Positions 49,111-60,201 of a stretch of DNA of 64,000 bases are shown piece by piece. This DNA is from Omphalotus guepiniiformis (taxonomy: Eukaryota; Basidiomycota; Agaricomycetes; Agaricales; Omphalotaceae). The notes beneath the pieces were generated by a model. The model was given only the letters and a program-made list of their open reading frames with translations, was not told the DNA's origin and made no database searches. Made by a program: the position numbers and the translations under genes. The DNA is taken from positions 1,240,001 through 1,304,000 of the forward strand of contig JAQOOI010000076.1 of NCBI GenBank assembly GCA_028554645.1, written 5' to 3'. The first letter of the stretch is position 1, and each line of letters begins with the position of its first letter.

Positions 49111-49693
49111 TGCGTCGCCATCGAATACAGGGAATTTAAACCCGCAGGCTCCGTTGTCTGTTCATCAAGCATAGGTTCATTGCTGGGGCTCATGAAGCAA
49201 GGAACAACGACATAACTCACCTGACAGTCTTGACTGTCGGGCTGTCTTTTCAGGTAAAGATTTTCAGGTTATTCAGATATCACAAATAATTCCAGGAATC
49301 ATCTTCTATCGTGTGGACATTGGACAAGGAACGGTCGAAGATAGGAAAAACGGATCAGGGATTCAATCTGTCCATGGAAGGAAGGAAGGAAGGAAGTGTA
49401 TTACGGTACGGTCCCTAGACAGAAACACCGCTTCTGGGGCCGGACGACGCAGCATTAGTCGCAGCCCCAGGCCCGTTGACCCATCGAAGGCCGAGCTCAT
49501 GGCGCTTAGACCATGGACCGACACGTCGTTCACCCGGACCGGCACCGGATGCTGTATTTACTCAAAGGTGGTCGGTCAACATACTGCACAAGTAGAGGTA
49601 AATTCAGAATTTCAACGGTTATGTAGTATCGATCATGTATATAGAGCCGCAACGTGTTATCTGAAGCTACATATTTGAGCATCCAGCATTAAA
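49111..49693. other. Spacer within the duplicated block
   Basis: A short GGAA-rich run (near 49377-49393) occurs. No gene is recognised. Confidence 0.45.
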
Positions 49694-50102
49694 TCCTGCA
49701 ATCAATAGGTGTTCAGTCGATATAGCATAAGTCAGGAAATAGTGGACACTTACACTGAACCGGCTTCTTGTTAGTGAAAGCAGTACCATCACAACCAAAG
49801 TCAAAGAACGTCACATAGGTGGTGTCCTTATCGAACTCCTTATAAAATCCACACTGAGTGGTGGTGCAACTTTTGCTTCGGAAGACAATAGTCTGCCAGC
49901 CCGCGCGGGACCAGTGGCTCGCATTATAACTATCATAGTTGGCTGGAAGAGTGAACCAAGCGGGATCTCCTCCTCCAGCGTTGGTGATACTGCACTCGAC
50001 AGGCTCGGAGGCGAAACTGCGGACCCAGACAGAGTTCTGCACAATCGTGATGTTAGTACCTTGAACTGATACTTGACTAGGAAGTTTCACCTTGTTGGTC
50101 AT
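49694..50102 (-). CDS. Small protein, copy 2 (signal peptide lost)
   Basis: Exons are 50102-50091, 50036-49754 and 49695-49694 (98 aa). It shares VWVRSFASEPVECSIT, WFTLPANYD, GWQT and TYVTFFDFGCDGTAFTN with copy 1 at 2873-3346. The first intron is 54 nt with a clear TACTAAC branch site and GCAG acceptor. Splicing gives MTNKNSVWV, with no hydrophobic leader; unspliced reading would also lack one. The last intron again splits the stop codon: T at 49754, GA at 49695-49694. Function is unknown. It could be an intracellular form of the family or a copy on its way to decay. Confidence 0.7.
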
Positions 50103-50168
50103 GATTCAATGGCGACTTGAGAAATTTATAAAAACCTTTGCAACTGACAATCCTGGTATGCGCGAAGT

Positions 50169-50177
50169 CCTTTTATA
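50169..50177 (-). promoter_or_regulatory. TATA box of small protein copy 2
   Basis: TATAAAAGG, read on the minus strand, precedes the start codon by 75 nt and is the counterpart of the box in front of copy 1. Flanking TTGTCAGTTGCAAAG is also shared. Confidence 0.6.
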
Positions 50178-51327
50178 CTTGAATGGAGGATGAATAATTC
50201 CGCGCGGAGTGTACAAGCCATACCCTCTAGCCTTGAACATGCCTTCATGACAGACAGCTTCAGTTGTAGGAAGTGCCTTCAGATTTTGTTTTTTCATTAC
50301 CGCATTTCGGAAAGCCGTTCTCCGCCATTGTATTCTAGACAGTGTTAGCAGAGACACCAGAGGGTAAAATTAACTACCTCCGTCACTTCCATGATCACTC
50401 TCAAAACTAACCTCTTAATTAAATGGAGTAGCGGCAGTCGTTCGACAAAATCTCCGTACCCTATTTGCCATTCCCTTGTCTTCGATAGAGGGTAACTGTA
50501 GAATTTTCAAGATCGGAGGTAAGTCAAACTTGAATGCAAGTATGGAAGTTGATTACGATCTGAACCACAAAGAAAAACGGCGTTTGGGTGTCCTTTGTTT
50601 TCGGTGTCTTGACGGGCGGTGTACAACGGAAAAAGAAATCGTGCGAGTGAACACCGCGGCATGAGTTCTACGTCTCGTAATTTGCGTTGTAATTTCATTC
50701 GTATGGCATTACCATCGTCCTTCACCGTCCTTCCAAGCCAAGTCATACTCGAGTGGTCCAAGCATTCCAAGGAAGATGTGCAGTCACGAGATAATGAAAG
50801 GACATGCGTTGAATTCATTGGTAGTGTGCGTAAACTAGACACCAATGAAATTTACTGATATCAGTGACCGCACGTTTTAGTTGCCGACTGACAGTTGTGA
50901 GGTCCTTTCGGTATCGTTCCAAGAGCGACAACTTTGACAAATGTTTCCCCATTATCCTTATTTTCCTGACAGACTGATTCTTCATGTCATTTCACCCAGT
51001 CATTCATGCGCACTTAGAGACGAGTGCATGCTGCAAGTCGAGCCCTGGTCCCATGGTGGCTCTAGCCACTATCCCTGTGAATGTACCGAGACAGTCTTCA
51101 GAGCTTCTCCAGGACCCTGTTACCAGGCCCGTGAAAGGTCAGTTGGCCATTGAAAACAACGAAAGATGAGACTTGCAGTGTTTCGGGAGCGATTTAAACG
51201 ATATTAGAGACACAGACGCGACTCTTCAACAAGGAGGCAATGTCCTGGTGTTTTTACAAGCAGCGTCGCCGCGATACCACCTGGATGCCACTCCGATCTG
51301 TCAGACTCGGAATGAGGAGAGGATATC

Positions 51328-51440
51328 ACAGGTACAAGTCCTACATTCTTCGGTGCTTTTTCTTGCATAGGAATGAAGCACTTTCCGATGTCATCGCCGT
51401 CGCCTGCAATCCGAAGGGCTTCTGAGTTGATTTCGAGCAC
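51328..51440 (-). pseudogene. Gene fragment X, copy 2
   Basis: This stretch is related to 1338-1450 on the plus strand in both nucleotide and peptide (LEINSEALRIAGDGDDIG, APKNVGLVP). The surrounding 93-codon frame (51204-51485) shows no further recognisable motif. It marks the outer end of the inverted duplicated block. Confidence 0.4.
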
Positions 51441-52469
51441 GAGAACCTTTCCAAATTCAGGAGGTAACCTGGAGTCATGGGACAATGTTATGCGCTTTCA
51501 TCATGTCCGTTGCAAGTAATAACGTCGACAGCCTGGGAGAATGAACAGATTGAGAGAGGCTTGTCGTTCCATGCGTTGAGGGTATCGGGACGAAAGCGAA
51601 GAGCCTGCTGAGTGGCCGTTTTACGGATCCCGCATTGCACTGTGATGTCGAGGTGGAAAGCGAAGTACCTGCTGAGTGGCCGTTATCCGGATCCAAAAAA
51701 GGAAATTCATATCCGCACGGTTCTCTTGCACCCGAGGTGGTACGATGTCCGTCATCCGAAAAAGGGTACTTAGCGCCAGGAAGACCTTGTTTAGGTCCAG
51801 GCATACTTCACCAACAATCATGCATTGTCCTGTCGCCTCCTCTGTCGCCTACTGTCGCATCTAACCTTCTTTCTTCAGATTATACCGCTCGATGTGCTGA
51901 AGCGCGTTAGCTTACCCGCTCGAACGAGGATTCGCCCTTTCTTCTGACCCCAATTTCGTCAGCTAAAAGCCTTTTCACGTCCACTGTCTACGGATTCTTC
52001 CGCTTGTCGCGATTCACAAGTACTTGACACAGATTAATCGGCTGGAACTAGCTGCAGTGCTTAGGATGGACTTGGATGTCTTTGTAGGCCCCCAAGCAAC
52101 CCAAGCCGATGAAGCTATCAACCCCCTACTGTCCTCGCTCACTACCTCTTGTCCGATGTGGCTTAAACCTTCCAAACTTCGAACCAGCTTCGAACCCTGC
52201 CTCCTTTATTTCTTTTGAGGATACCGACCTCGCAGACTCGGAGTTTAGGTTCAAAACATTTGTCGGGATCCGGATACAATGTTTGCACTGTTTTTCATCT
52301 GCCGTAGTGGATGTGAACTTTCGGAATAAAAATAGATAGACTTTCGTTCAGCTCTTCCTCTAAATATAACCTCTTACGCTCGTTCTCACCGAAGCGACTG
52401 CCGACCAGGAATAATCGTGGGTGCTGCTTCATATGTATCGTGAAAAAATCTTTCTGACCTTTTCGTTAG

Positions 52470-53493
52470 ATGGCTCCTGAAGTCTGCGATGGGATCAGCA
52501 CGCGCTGCGCATTGGAAACCGGGCTTAGGTGTCTGTACCAGAGGTAGGGAACTTAGTCTCGCTTATATGTGACGTGGGGCTTGACGATAAGTGACTTTCA
52601 CAGTGGTGCTGCGACACCTGCGTCAAAACTGGTCAACCTGACCTTGCGACTGAGACTTGGACGATTTTCGTTGAGGTAAGTATATATCAAAGGCTGAATA
52701 TTAAATAAGGCCGCCAGGATGAACTGCAGCATCGACCCTACAGTTTCCATTAATAGCAGACGCAGACACAGGGTGCGTAGCCAGAAGTCTCAGATCTCAC
52801 CATGTATTGAAATAAGCTATAGATTCGGAGGTTCTACTATGGTCGCACGAGCAGTGATGCAATACGCCGGGGTGGGAGTTGCCGGCCTTCACATTGAAGA
52901 TCAATTGCAAACCGAGCGCTGCGGGCATTTAGTCGGGAAGCAGTTAGTTTGACAGAAGAACTTATCACGCGCATTTGCGCTGCTGTTATCGGTCGTGATT
53001 CCACACCAGGAAACTGTGATATAGTATGTGTTTTTCAAATTTCCTTGCTTTCATGATATAAACAATTGATTCAAGTAATCATCGCTCGCACCGATACCGC
53101 GCAAAGTCATTCAATGGAGGGTGGCTATCTGCCGGCTCAAATCAGCCAGTGAAGCCGGAGCAGATGTTCTTTTCCTCGAAGGGGTTCGCAGCAGAAAGGA
53201 ACATGAAATAGTAGTCGCTCCAAAGCCAGTAAGCACCGCGTCGTATTCTTACCACTCTGAATTGTTTCTAAGGTTCTGCTCACTAGTGTGAGAGGAGGAT
53301 TCACACCTGATCTCACCTTCAAAGAGGTAGCTGCAGTAAAATTCATCAGCACGTCTATCGCGATTTGAATTATTGAATGCCCTGTTGTACCTATGGTGCT
53401 TGCTGTGCGAGCTGTCAATAGTCATTGAAAAGTACAGGTTCCGATTTCGAGGCAGCTCAAGGCATGAAGCCAAGAAAATTGTCCAGGTCATGG
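52470..53493 (+). pseudogene. Decayed oxaloacetate hydrolase-family gene
   Basis: Pieces match the intact gene at 54642-56158 in order: APEVCDGISTRCALETGLRCLYQ, a SGAATPASKL piece, an ADADT-type piece in a shifted frame, FGGSTMVARAVMQYAGVGV with HIEDQLQTERCGHLVGKQL, IIARTDTAQS, EAGADVLFLEGV, VRGGFTPDLTFKE and AAQGMKP. Several splice junctions are still visible. There is no first exon, and at least four frameshifts or stops disrupt it: a 1-nt loss in the second piece, a shift before the ADADTG counterpart, a shift after GKQLV, and stops in the last exon. It lies 1.1 kb upstream of the intact gene in the same orientation, so it looks like an old tandem duplicate. Confidence 0.85.
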
Positions 53494-54641
53494 GTAGGTG
53501 CTCATTACCACTCTCCCGTGAATCATGGATGTTCATGCCATACGAAATACTAGGTCTAGAAGTTGCTATGGAGCTAGACAACAAAAGTGGAGATACAATG
53601 TTTAAAGGCGTGTAATGCAATATGCATTTTAGTCCGTTGTACCTCAAGCGCAACGCACAATTTTTCTCTGGTATCGCTAGGAATGATATGTATGTGTTTC
53701 GCTGACAATCTGCAGGGAGACGATTTTAAGTTTTCTCATGGACATGTAACTATCTTTGGTGCAGGAAGCTCTAGTCAAGTCAATCACAACGAAGTTGTCC
53801 GCGGATCTACGAAGTGGATAGTGTAAGCTAAAACCATCGTACGACTTCTAGAATCTTCACTAAGACAAAGACTCGGATTAGTCGCCCTTCTGCCTCGTCT
53901 AGTGCTATTTAGTATAACGCTAAACTGCTGATGTCGGCCCCCTTGTCGCAGATACCACTTTTCTGATTATCTTCAAAATTATGCACGCGGTGAGATTACA
54001 GAATTAGGACTGTCGATTCGCACGAACTGATTCATTCGAACAATCTAGCAGCGAGAGAACTCCGAAATATGTCAATAGGTTCTGACAACCAACAAGAAGT
54101 ATCCTTTACACCCGTTCTACCCCCGCAGCCAAGACCTCACGAGAGATCCTCGCTTCTCCCTTTTTCGCGATGGCGCAGCTATTCCGGGAAAAAGCGCAGT
54201 TTAGAGTCGAAGGACACAGAACTTGTCTTGGCACTATCATTATTTGTACCTGGGGTGTACCTGGGTAAGTGTAGCTTGCTCGTGGCGGCGTATTGAATGA
54301 AGCCTTGGCGCTTCGAATTTCATGTCGAGAAGCCCGGATTCCATATTCTGGTCAGTGCGGTACCAGTTTTCAACCGGAGCATTTTACGAGGATTGCACTT
54401 CTGAAAACGTCTTTTCGACTATCATACTGGCTAGCGTGTAACTATTCTCTAATCGAACGGACCGGGAATGCGCCTTTCGTGACCCCGGTGGTGTTTCGTT
54501 CTGTAAAGCCGCTGTTTCGAGAATCACGACTGTCAACAGTTCTCGTATATAAACGAAGGAAATAATCAGCTTTTCTTCAGTGACCACCAGTCCCATTTCC
54601 TTCGCATACTCCCTCTGCTACCTACTTCAAACCTATCATCC
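53494..54641. other. Intergenic, possible gene remnant at 54069-54240
   Basis: A frame starting at 54069 encodes a Pro/Arg-rich stretch followed by a hydrophobic ELVLALSLFVPGVYLG and a GTAAGTG donor, but I found no convincing next exon. The rest is unremarkable apart from the promoter of the next gene. Confidence 0.35.
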
Positions 54642-56158
54642 ATGGCCCCCGCACTCGATTACCACACTGCCGTTGAGAAGGCTGAGGCTGCTAGCAGCCT
54701 AGTCTCTGCAGTCGTGCCTGAATCAGAGCCCGTTGTCGAGGTTTCTGAAACCACTCGCGACCCTAGCGTCTACTACAACCCCAGGCTCGACCCTAAAAAT
54801 TACCTTGAAGGTCCACTCTCGCCCAACCCCTCAACGAGACTTCGCCAGATGCTTGCACGCCCTGGAATTGTTGTAAGTGATCTTTGACTGAAGCTCTGTC
54901 GTGTGACTGAAAGCATGCCCCCCCGCCCCCTAGGTCGCCCCTGGTATCTGCGATGGTATCAGCGCTCGATGCGCACTCGAAGCCGGATTCGACTGCCTGT
55001 ATCAAAGGTAGTGACTTTTCCTTCGTCATGTAGATAAATCGTGCTCATTGTTTATTTAGCGGCGCCGCAACTACTGCCTCCCGTCTGGGACAGCCAGATT
55101 TGGCCATTGCCACATTAAATGACTTTGTCGAGGTGAAACCCTTTTGGACGATTAATCAATTTCTCAGCTGATACCTTCCTCGATATAGGCCGGACAAATG
55201 GTTTCGAGCCTGAATCCTTCCGTACCAGTGATCGCCGATGCCGATACAGGGTAGAGTCTTCTTCTTAATGAATTCCTTGCCATAAGAAGCTGACATGCCG
55301 TTTTTCGTTGATAGCTTCGGTGGCCCTGCAAATGTCGCGCGCACCGTAAGGCAATACGCTAGAGCAGGTATTGCCGCGATGCACATTGAAGATCAAGTCC
55401 AGACCAAGCGCTGCGGGCACTTGATGGGCAAGCAAGTTGTTTCCAGAGAGGAATTCTTAACGCGTATCCGGGCAGCTGTGATTGCCCGCGACTCGATACC
55501 CGGAGGATCTGACTTCGTAAGTGAACTGACTATTGAACTCGTACCGTCAATTAAAAGCGATGTTCAGGTCATTATTGGACGAACTGATTCAGCCCAAGTC
55601 CTTGGAATGGATGAAGCGCTGACTCGTCTGAAGCTTGCGAAGGCGGCTGGTGCAGATGTCTGCTTCATTGAAGGCGTCAAGACTAAGGACCTTCTTGAGA
55701 GCACCGTCAAAGCATTAGCGCCCACACCCGTAGGTATTTTTCAAAACTATTCAAGGACAGGAAATTTACTCTGTCCATAGGTTCTCGTCAATGTTATTTC
55801 TGGTGGCCTGACTCCATCCTTCACCTACTCCGAAGCGGAGCAAATGGGCGCCAAGATCATCAGTAAGTATTCTCCATCATACGCACATGCAGCTAATCGA
55901 CCTCTTTCATTTAGTCTTTTCGCTGGTATCTTGTGTGGCAATGGTCCATGCTGTGCGTGCAGCAATGCAGTCCCTCAAGAAGACGGGCACGGACTGGTCT
56001 TCTGCACAAGGGATGGACCCCAAAGCATTCTTCGAGGTTATGGGTAAGCTTTGGTCAAATTATCTGAGCTTCATAAAATGAACACAATTTGCATGGGATT
56101 GAACGAGGTCATCGAGCTAGATTCAAAAGCAGGAGGTTCCGCTTTCCAGGTTGTATGA
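54642..56158 (+). CDS. Oxaloacetate acetylhydrolase-like enzyme (isocitrate lyase/PEP mutase superfamily)
   Basis: Fungal oxaloacetate acetylhydrolases split oxaloacetate into oxalate and acetate in the cytosol; relatives include methylisocitrate lyase-type enzymes, so the substrate is inferred. Exons: 54642-54872, 54934-55007, 55060-55132, 55189-55250, 55315-55516, 55568-55729, 55781-55862, 55915-56043 and a last exon from 56097 (358 aa). Superfamily motifs: APGICDGISARCA, YQSGAATTASRLG, IADADTGFGG, HIEDQVQTKRCGHLMGK (catalytic Cys loop), IIGRTDSAQ, EGVKT and VISGGLTPSFT. The intron before the last exon ends in GG, where AG is expected. Canonical choices are a weaker donor at 56033 with acceptor GAG at 56107, which drops six residues, or reading on to a stop at 56081. 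Confidence 0.85.
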
Positions 56159-56459
56159 TGCGCCAATATGTTCTCAGTGTTTTTCTTTGGGATTCTTGCT
56201 TGCTATTATTATTCGAATCGACACTGTACTATAGAGTTATGTACAGCTCAATTGTCGAGAGTTTTAGTAGACTGAAAATTTATTCAAGTCAAGTTCAACA
56301 TGATGTGACCTCATACCGGGTTCTCTCGAGCCGTTCGGTCCGTGGACATAAACATCACATGAACGGAGCGGAATGACATCGGAATGTTCCACGACTTTGC
56401 GGGGTCGCTTGGGCCAGGGAGTGGCAGTCGCTCTATTCTGAGTCTCTTCCTTCGTAGCC
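56159..56459. other. Spacer and promoter of dehydrogenase copy B
   Basis: This 301-bp space separates two genes read in the same direction. No gene is seen. Confidence 0.5.
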
Positions 56460-58835
56460 ATGTCGAAAGTGCTTTCTGGAAAAGAGGTAGCTCAACATAA
56501 CAGCCGAGAAAGTTGCTGGATCATTGTGCATGGTAATATCTTCTTCTTCCTCTTCCGAAATGTCATGTTTAATGTTTCCCTACAGGAAAGGTGTACGATG
56601 TTACAGAGTTTTTGGACGGTAAGCGTCGCTGCATATAGTGACCAGGAAAGCTGTAATTCAACTCTTTTATAGATCATCCTGGTCAGAATTCCTGCAGTTC
56701 GCTGTTAACGTTTGTCTTGATTATTCTGAACAGGAGGAAGCAGAATTATATTGAAGTATGCCGGAAAGGATGCAACGTACGTTGTAATGTTCACTAGAGT
56801 ATCACAAACTCAATCTCCATATAGTCAGGAATACGACCCCATTCACCCTCCAGACGCAATCACTTCGAACTTACCACTTGAGAAGCAGTAAGCTATCGTG
56901 GTTAAGCGTTCCGTCTTCTTTTATTTACCTTTCTTGAAGTCTAGGTCCCGTAGCACTCGACACGGTGGAGAAAGTCGAAGTTGTCATCACAGATGAAGAA
57001 AAAGCTCGTCTCGCTCGATTAGAAAATAGACCATCTTTGGACGAAATTCTTAATCTGCATGACTTTGAAGTACGTACTCCGGAAACCGAAAGGCATCGTG
57101 CTCATGGATACCTTAGTCTATAGCGAAACAAGTGATGCCCGAGAAAGCTTGGGCTTACTACTCTTCTGCTGCAGACGACGAGATCACCATTCGCGAGAAT
57201 CATGCGGCATATCACAGGTAACCAGCTATTTGAGCCAACAGCTTTGTATGTTTCTCACTCATACCCAATCCCCAGAATATGGTTTCGGCCACGCATTCTG
57301 CGAGATGTGACGACAGTAGACTTTTCGACAACCATTTTTGGCCACAAGACTAGCATGCCCATCTATATCGTGAGTTGATTTACTTTGGTCACCTTTCATG
57401 AGATTGGAGCAATAATGTCTTCACATTTACAGACTGCAACAGCACTCGGCAAACTGGGACATCCAGATGGGGAGTTGAATCTCACCAGAGCAGCAGGACA
57501 ACACGGAGTAATACAAATGGTCGGTCACATTCCAATAATTTCACTCAATAGACTAAACATATGGTTTTTAGATACCTACTTTGGCTTCCTGCTCGTTTGA
57601 TGAAGTAGTCGATGCTGCTCAACCCGGGCAAGTGCAGTTCTTCCAATTGTGAGTCTTTCGCAAAGTAATCGTGGCATACATGGCTCAGGTACCCACGGGT
57701 AATCTAGGTACGTGAATAAAGACAGGGAAATTACCAAACGCATCGTTCAGCATGCGGAAGCCCGAGGGATCAAAGGACTGTTCATCACTGTAGACGCACC
57801 ACAGTTGGGTCGTCGGGAAAAGGTACTGAAATTCAAACTAATACCCGAGCTGCAGTAATTCAAGTCCTACGATTGGCTAGGATATGCGGCAGAAGTTTGA
57901 AGCTGAAGATCCTGCAGAGGTTTCCAAAGCCGGAAGTACAGGTGTAGATCGAACTCAAGGTGCTGCAAGAGCCATCAGTGTATGTCATATTCCTGCAAAT
58001 ATTTTTGGAGACGACTCTGGAACACTTATGCTGGTTTCAGTCCTTCATTGACCCAGGACTCAATTGGAGTGATTTGAAATGGTTCAAGAGTATAACGAAG
58101 AGTGAGATCTTATGTTTTTAAGCGTAGCATTAAACTCCCTTACCGTTTGATGCAGTGCCTCTCATACTCAAGGGTGTTCAATGTTGGGAAGTAAGTCGTT
58201 CCATGTCTCTATTACGATCAAGTTATTGAGTACCGTTGCAGGACGCACTTGAAGCTTACGATCAAGGAATGGCTGGCGTGGTACTCTCCAACCACGGAGG
58301 TCGACAGCTTGATTTTGCACGCTCAGGTGTCGAAGTCTTGGCGGAATGCGTGACGAAATTAAAAGAAAAGCGAGGTTTATCCTTCCCTAACGAAAAATTT
58401 TCACTGTTCGTCGACGGTGGAGTGAGGAGAGCTACAGACGTTCTCAAAGCCATCGCTCTCGGCGCTACAGCAGGTATGCTTCTGTTGTTCTTTGCCTTGA
58501 TTATTCTCATGTCGTAACCAGTCGGCATTGGCCGACCATTCCTATACGCATTCTCTGCATACGGAACCGATGGTGTGGACAGAGCATTACAGATTCTCCG
58601 CGTATGTTTGATAAATTCACCTACCTGAATTTGCTTGACATTCCATGATTAGGATGAATTCGAGATGAACATGCGCCTTCTCGGCGCACCGACGATTAAG
58701 GATGTCGTTCCGGAAATGGTCGACGCCTCAAATGTGCACTCCCATATTGTTGCAGTGCCTGATGATAGACTATATCTAGCGAACTATGATCCTATGATTC
58801 ATGCTAAACTCAGAGATGTGAAGGCGAAGATGTGA
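56460..58835 (+). CDS. Flavocytochrome b2-type 2-hydroxyacid dehydrogenase, copy B
   Basis: Seventeen exons: 56460-56532, 56586-56618, 56673-56681, 56734-56776, 56825-56887, 56940-57069, 57117-57217, 57276-57369, 57433-57519, 57572-57648, 57708-57822, 57881-57979, 58041-58101, 58156-58190, 58242-58473, 58522-58601 and 58653-58835 (504 aa). The domains match copy A: cytochrome b5 (SRESCWIIVHGKVYDVTEFLD, HPGG), then the FMN barrel with AWAYYSSAADDE, FITVDAPQLGRRE, LSNHGGRQLD and VDGGVRRATDV. All key residues are present and all junctions are GT-AG. There is no presequence; the C-terminus is AKM, a PTS1-like tripeptide. Relative to A it has five extra introns and lacks the last one. It could oxidise L-lactate or glyoxylate. 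Confidence 0.9.
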
Positions 58836-59151
58836 TTTTTGGATGGAATTGCTATATCCTGCCTGCTTGAGTCGCTGAATCATACTAGAGGCGACATTCA
58901 TTGTATATCAGTTGTACATCATCGAGAAGAACAGAAATTTATAGATGACAGTTATGCCAACATACTTCACAGCGCGAACGAGATAGGCGGAACCGGGATT
59001 GGGGTCACGGTCAGTAATCAGAAAGTTCACCATTCCGGCAGGACAATTTTTGGATGCGGTTCATACAGACTCTTTTACCTGTATCAGAAAAGCAGGGTAT
59101 GTATTTCTCTCATAGATAAATCATCACGTATAGATTTGTGCCTTACGTGTA
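58836..59151. other. Convergent 3' region
   Basis: The spacer lies between two converging genes and shows no coding signal. Confidence 0.5.
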
Positions 59152-60137
59152 TCAGCTTATTGATATTAACTCTGGGTGAACGTTAAAATGTCTGTACACC
59201 TCAAAGTAAGCTGGGAATAGCAGGTATGTACGGAATAAAAACTGACCGAACCATGCTTCCAGCTGCTTTACATTCACCCACCCCGTTCTCCTTCCAGGTG
59301 ACGACCCAACGCCCAAGTATTTTGCCATCCTTGTCCATAGTCTCCGCAACCGTTTCCTGCAGACCCGCCGATGGAGGAGGTTGAGAATCAGATGGAAGCA
59401 CGACTTCCCGAGCCAGCTGCCATTTAGCGAACGGCCGCTCCGTTCCGGTGAGAAATCCTAAGTCATACACCTATAGGGAACAGAAGCTTGAGTCCGATTT
59501 GAATGTGACGAGAAGTTTGAACCAACTCGAGTAAGCCGTGGTTGCAGTAGTAGAGTGTGAGTGGTAATCTCCAGGCCCTTGTGGCCATTATTCTGGGATG
59601 CATCCAAGCGACGCAATGAAGTAGCATAAGGTTTGGTAACCCATCCTATAAGAAGCTAGTTTAGAGCGTTTGACCCAGGAATCATGTTGATGAGCAGTCA
59701 TTGCGCTGTGACGTACCGACTAGTGCGGTGCTGACGCCAGAGGTTGATATCGCGGTCACAGCCAGAGCAATGCGAGCAAAGGCGGGAAGTTGTCCTTCGA
59801 TGATGAAAAGAAAAGGCGCCAAAGTACACGAAAGGGCTAAAGATGACACAGAGAAGATTTTAACCCGTCGAAAAGTGGCAGTCAACGGCGCATTGTAAAT
59901 GAGATTATCTTCCTCCGGTGGTGTAGAGTTGCTCAGCGTCGCTGAGGATGTATTCGATGTATTCGCCAATTCTTTGTCCTGCCAGCATCTCCGAGATACC
60001 GAAAAGTATCTTGAACTGGTGATTACAGGTCTTGTATACCTATACAAACATCTGGAGAGAAATAAAGAAGATTTGGACGGAAAGAGAGAAGGAGACCTGG
60101 TAGATGCAGCAGTTCGGCAAATGGCAGAGCGAAACAT
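59152..60137 (-). CDS. TMEM70-like mitochondrial membrane protein
   Basis: Exons are 60137-59717, 59645-59527, 59470-59247 and 59191-59152 (267 aa). The first 55 residues are rich in Arg and Ser without acidic residues (MFRSAICRTAASTRS and SSRYFSVSRRCW), a typical mitochondrial presequence. YNAPLTATFRRVKIFSVSS follows, then two closely spaced membrane helices (SLALSCTLAPFLFII and RIALAVTAISTSGVSTALV) and GWVTKPYATSLRR. This two-helix hairpin with the YNAPL and TALV...KPY motifs is the signature of the TMEM70/TMEM186/TMEM223 family, whose animal members assist ATP synthase and complex I assembly. The exact role in fungi is inferred. The start codons of this gene and the dynactin gene are 64 bp apart. 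Confidence 0.75.
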
Positions 60138-60201
60138 ACAGAAGGCCGCGAACCAGCCGGCGCGTCAGTCTTACTCATTCTTGAATCTTTTGAGCCACAG
60201 C
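60138..60201. promoter_or_regulatory. Compact bidirectional promoter
   Basis: Only 64 bp separate the start codons of two divergently transcribed genes. No TATA box is visible. Both 5' leaders and the core promoters must share or overlap this segment. Confidence 0.6.

Larger units (their letters stand above)
50103..52469. other. Intergenic region with fragment X copy 2
   Basis: Apart from the TATA box and fragment X (51328-51440, -), only short frames are seen. Two imperfect direct repeats of about 20 nt, each with GCTGAGTGGCCGTT and CGGATCC, lie at about 51608-51632 and 51670-51694. Confidence 0.45.

Noticed and set aside
54069..54296. Frame with a Pro/Arg-rich start and one hydrophobic segment
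   Set aside because: It ends at a good donor but no downstream exon with a recognisable or membrane-like sequence could be joined; kept only as a possible remnant.
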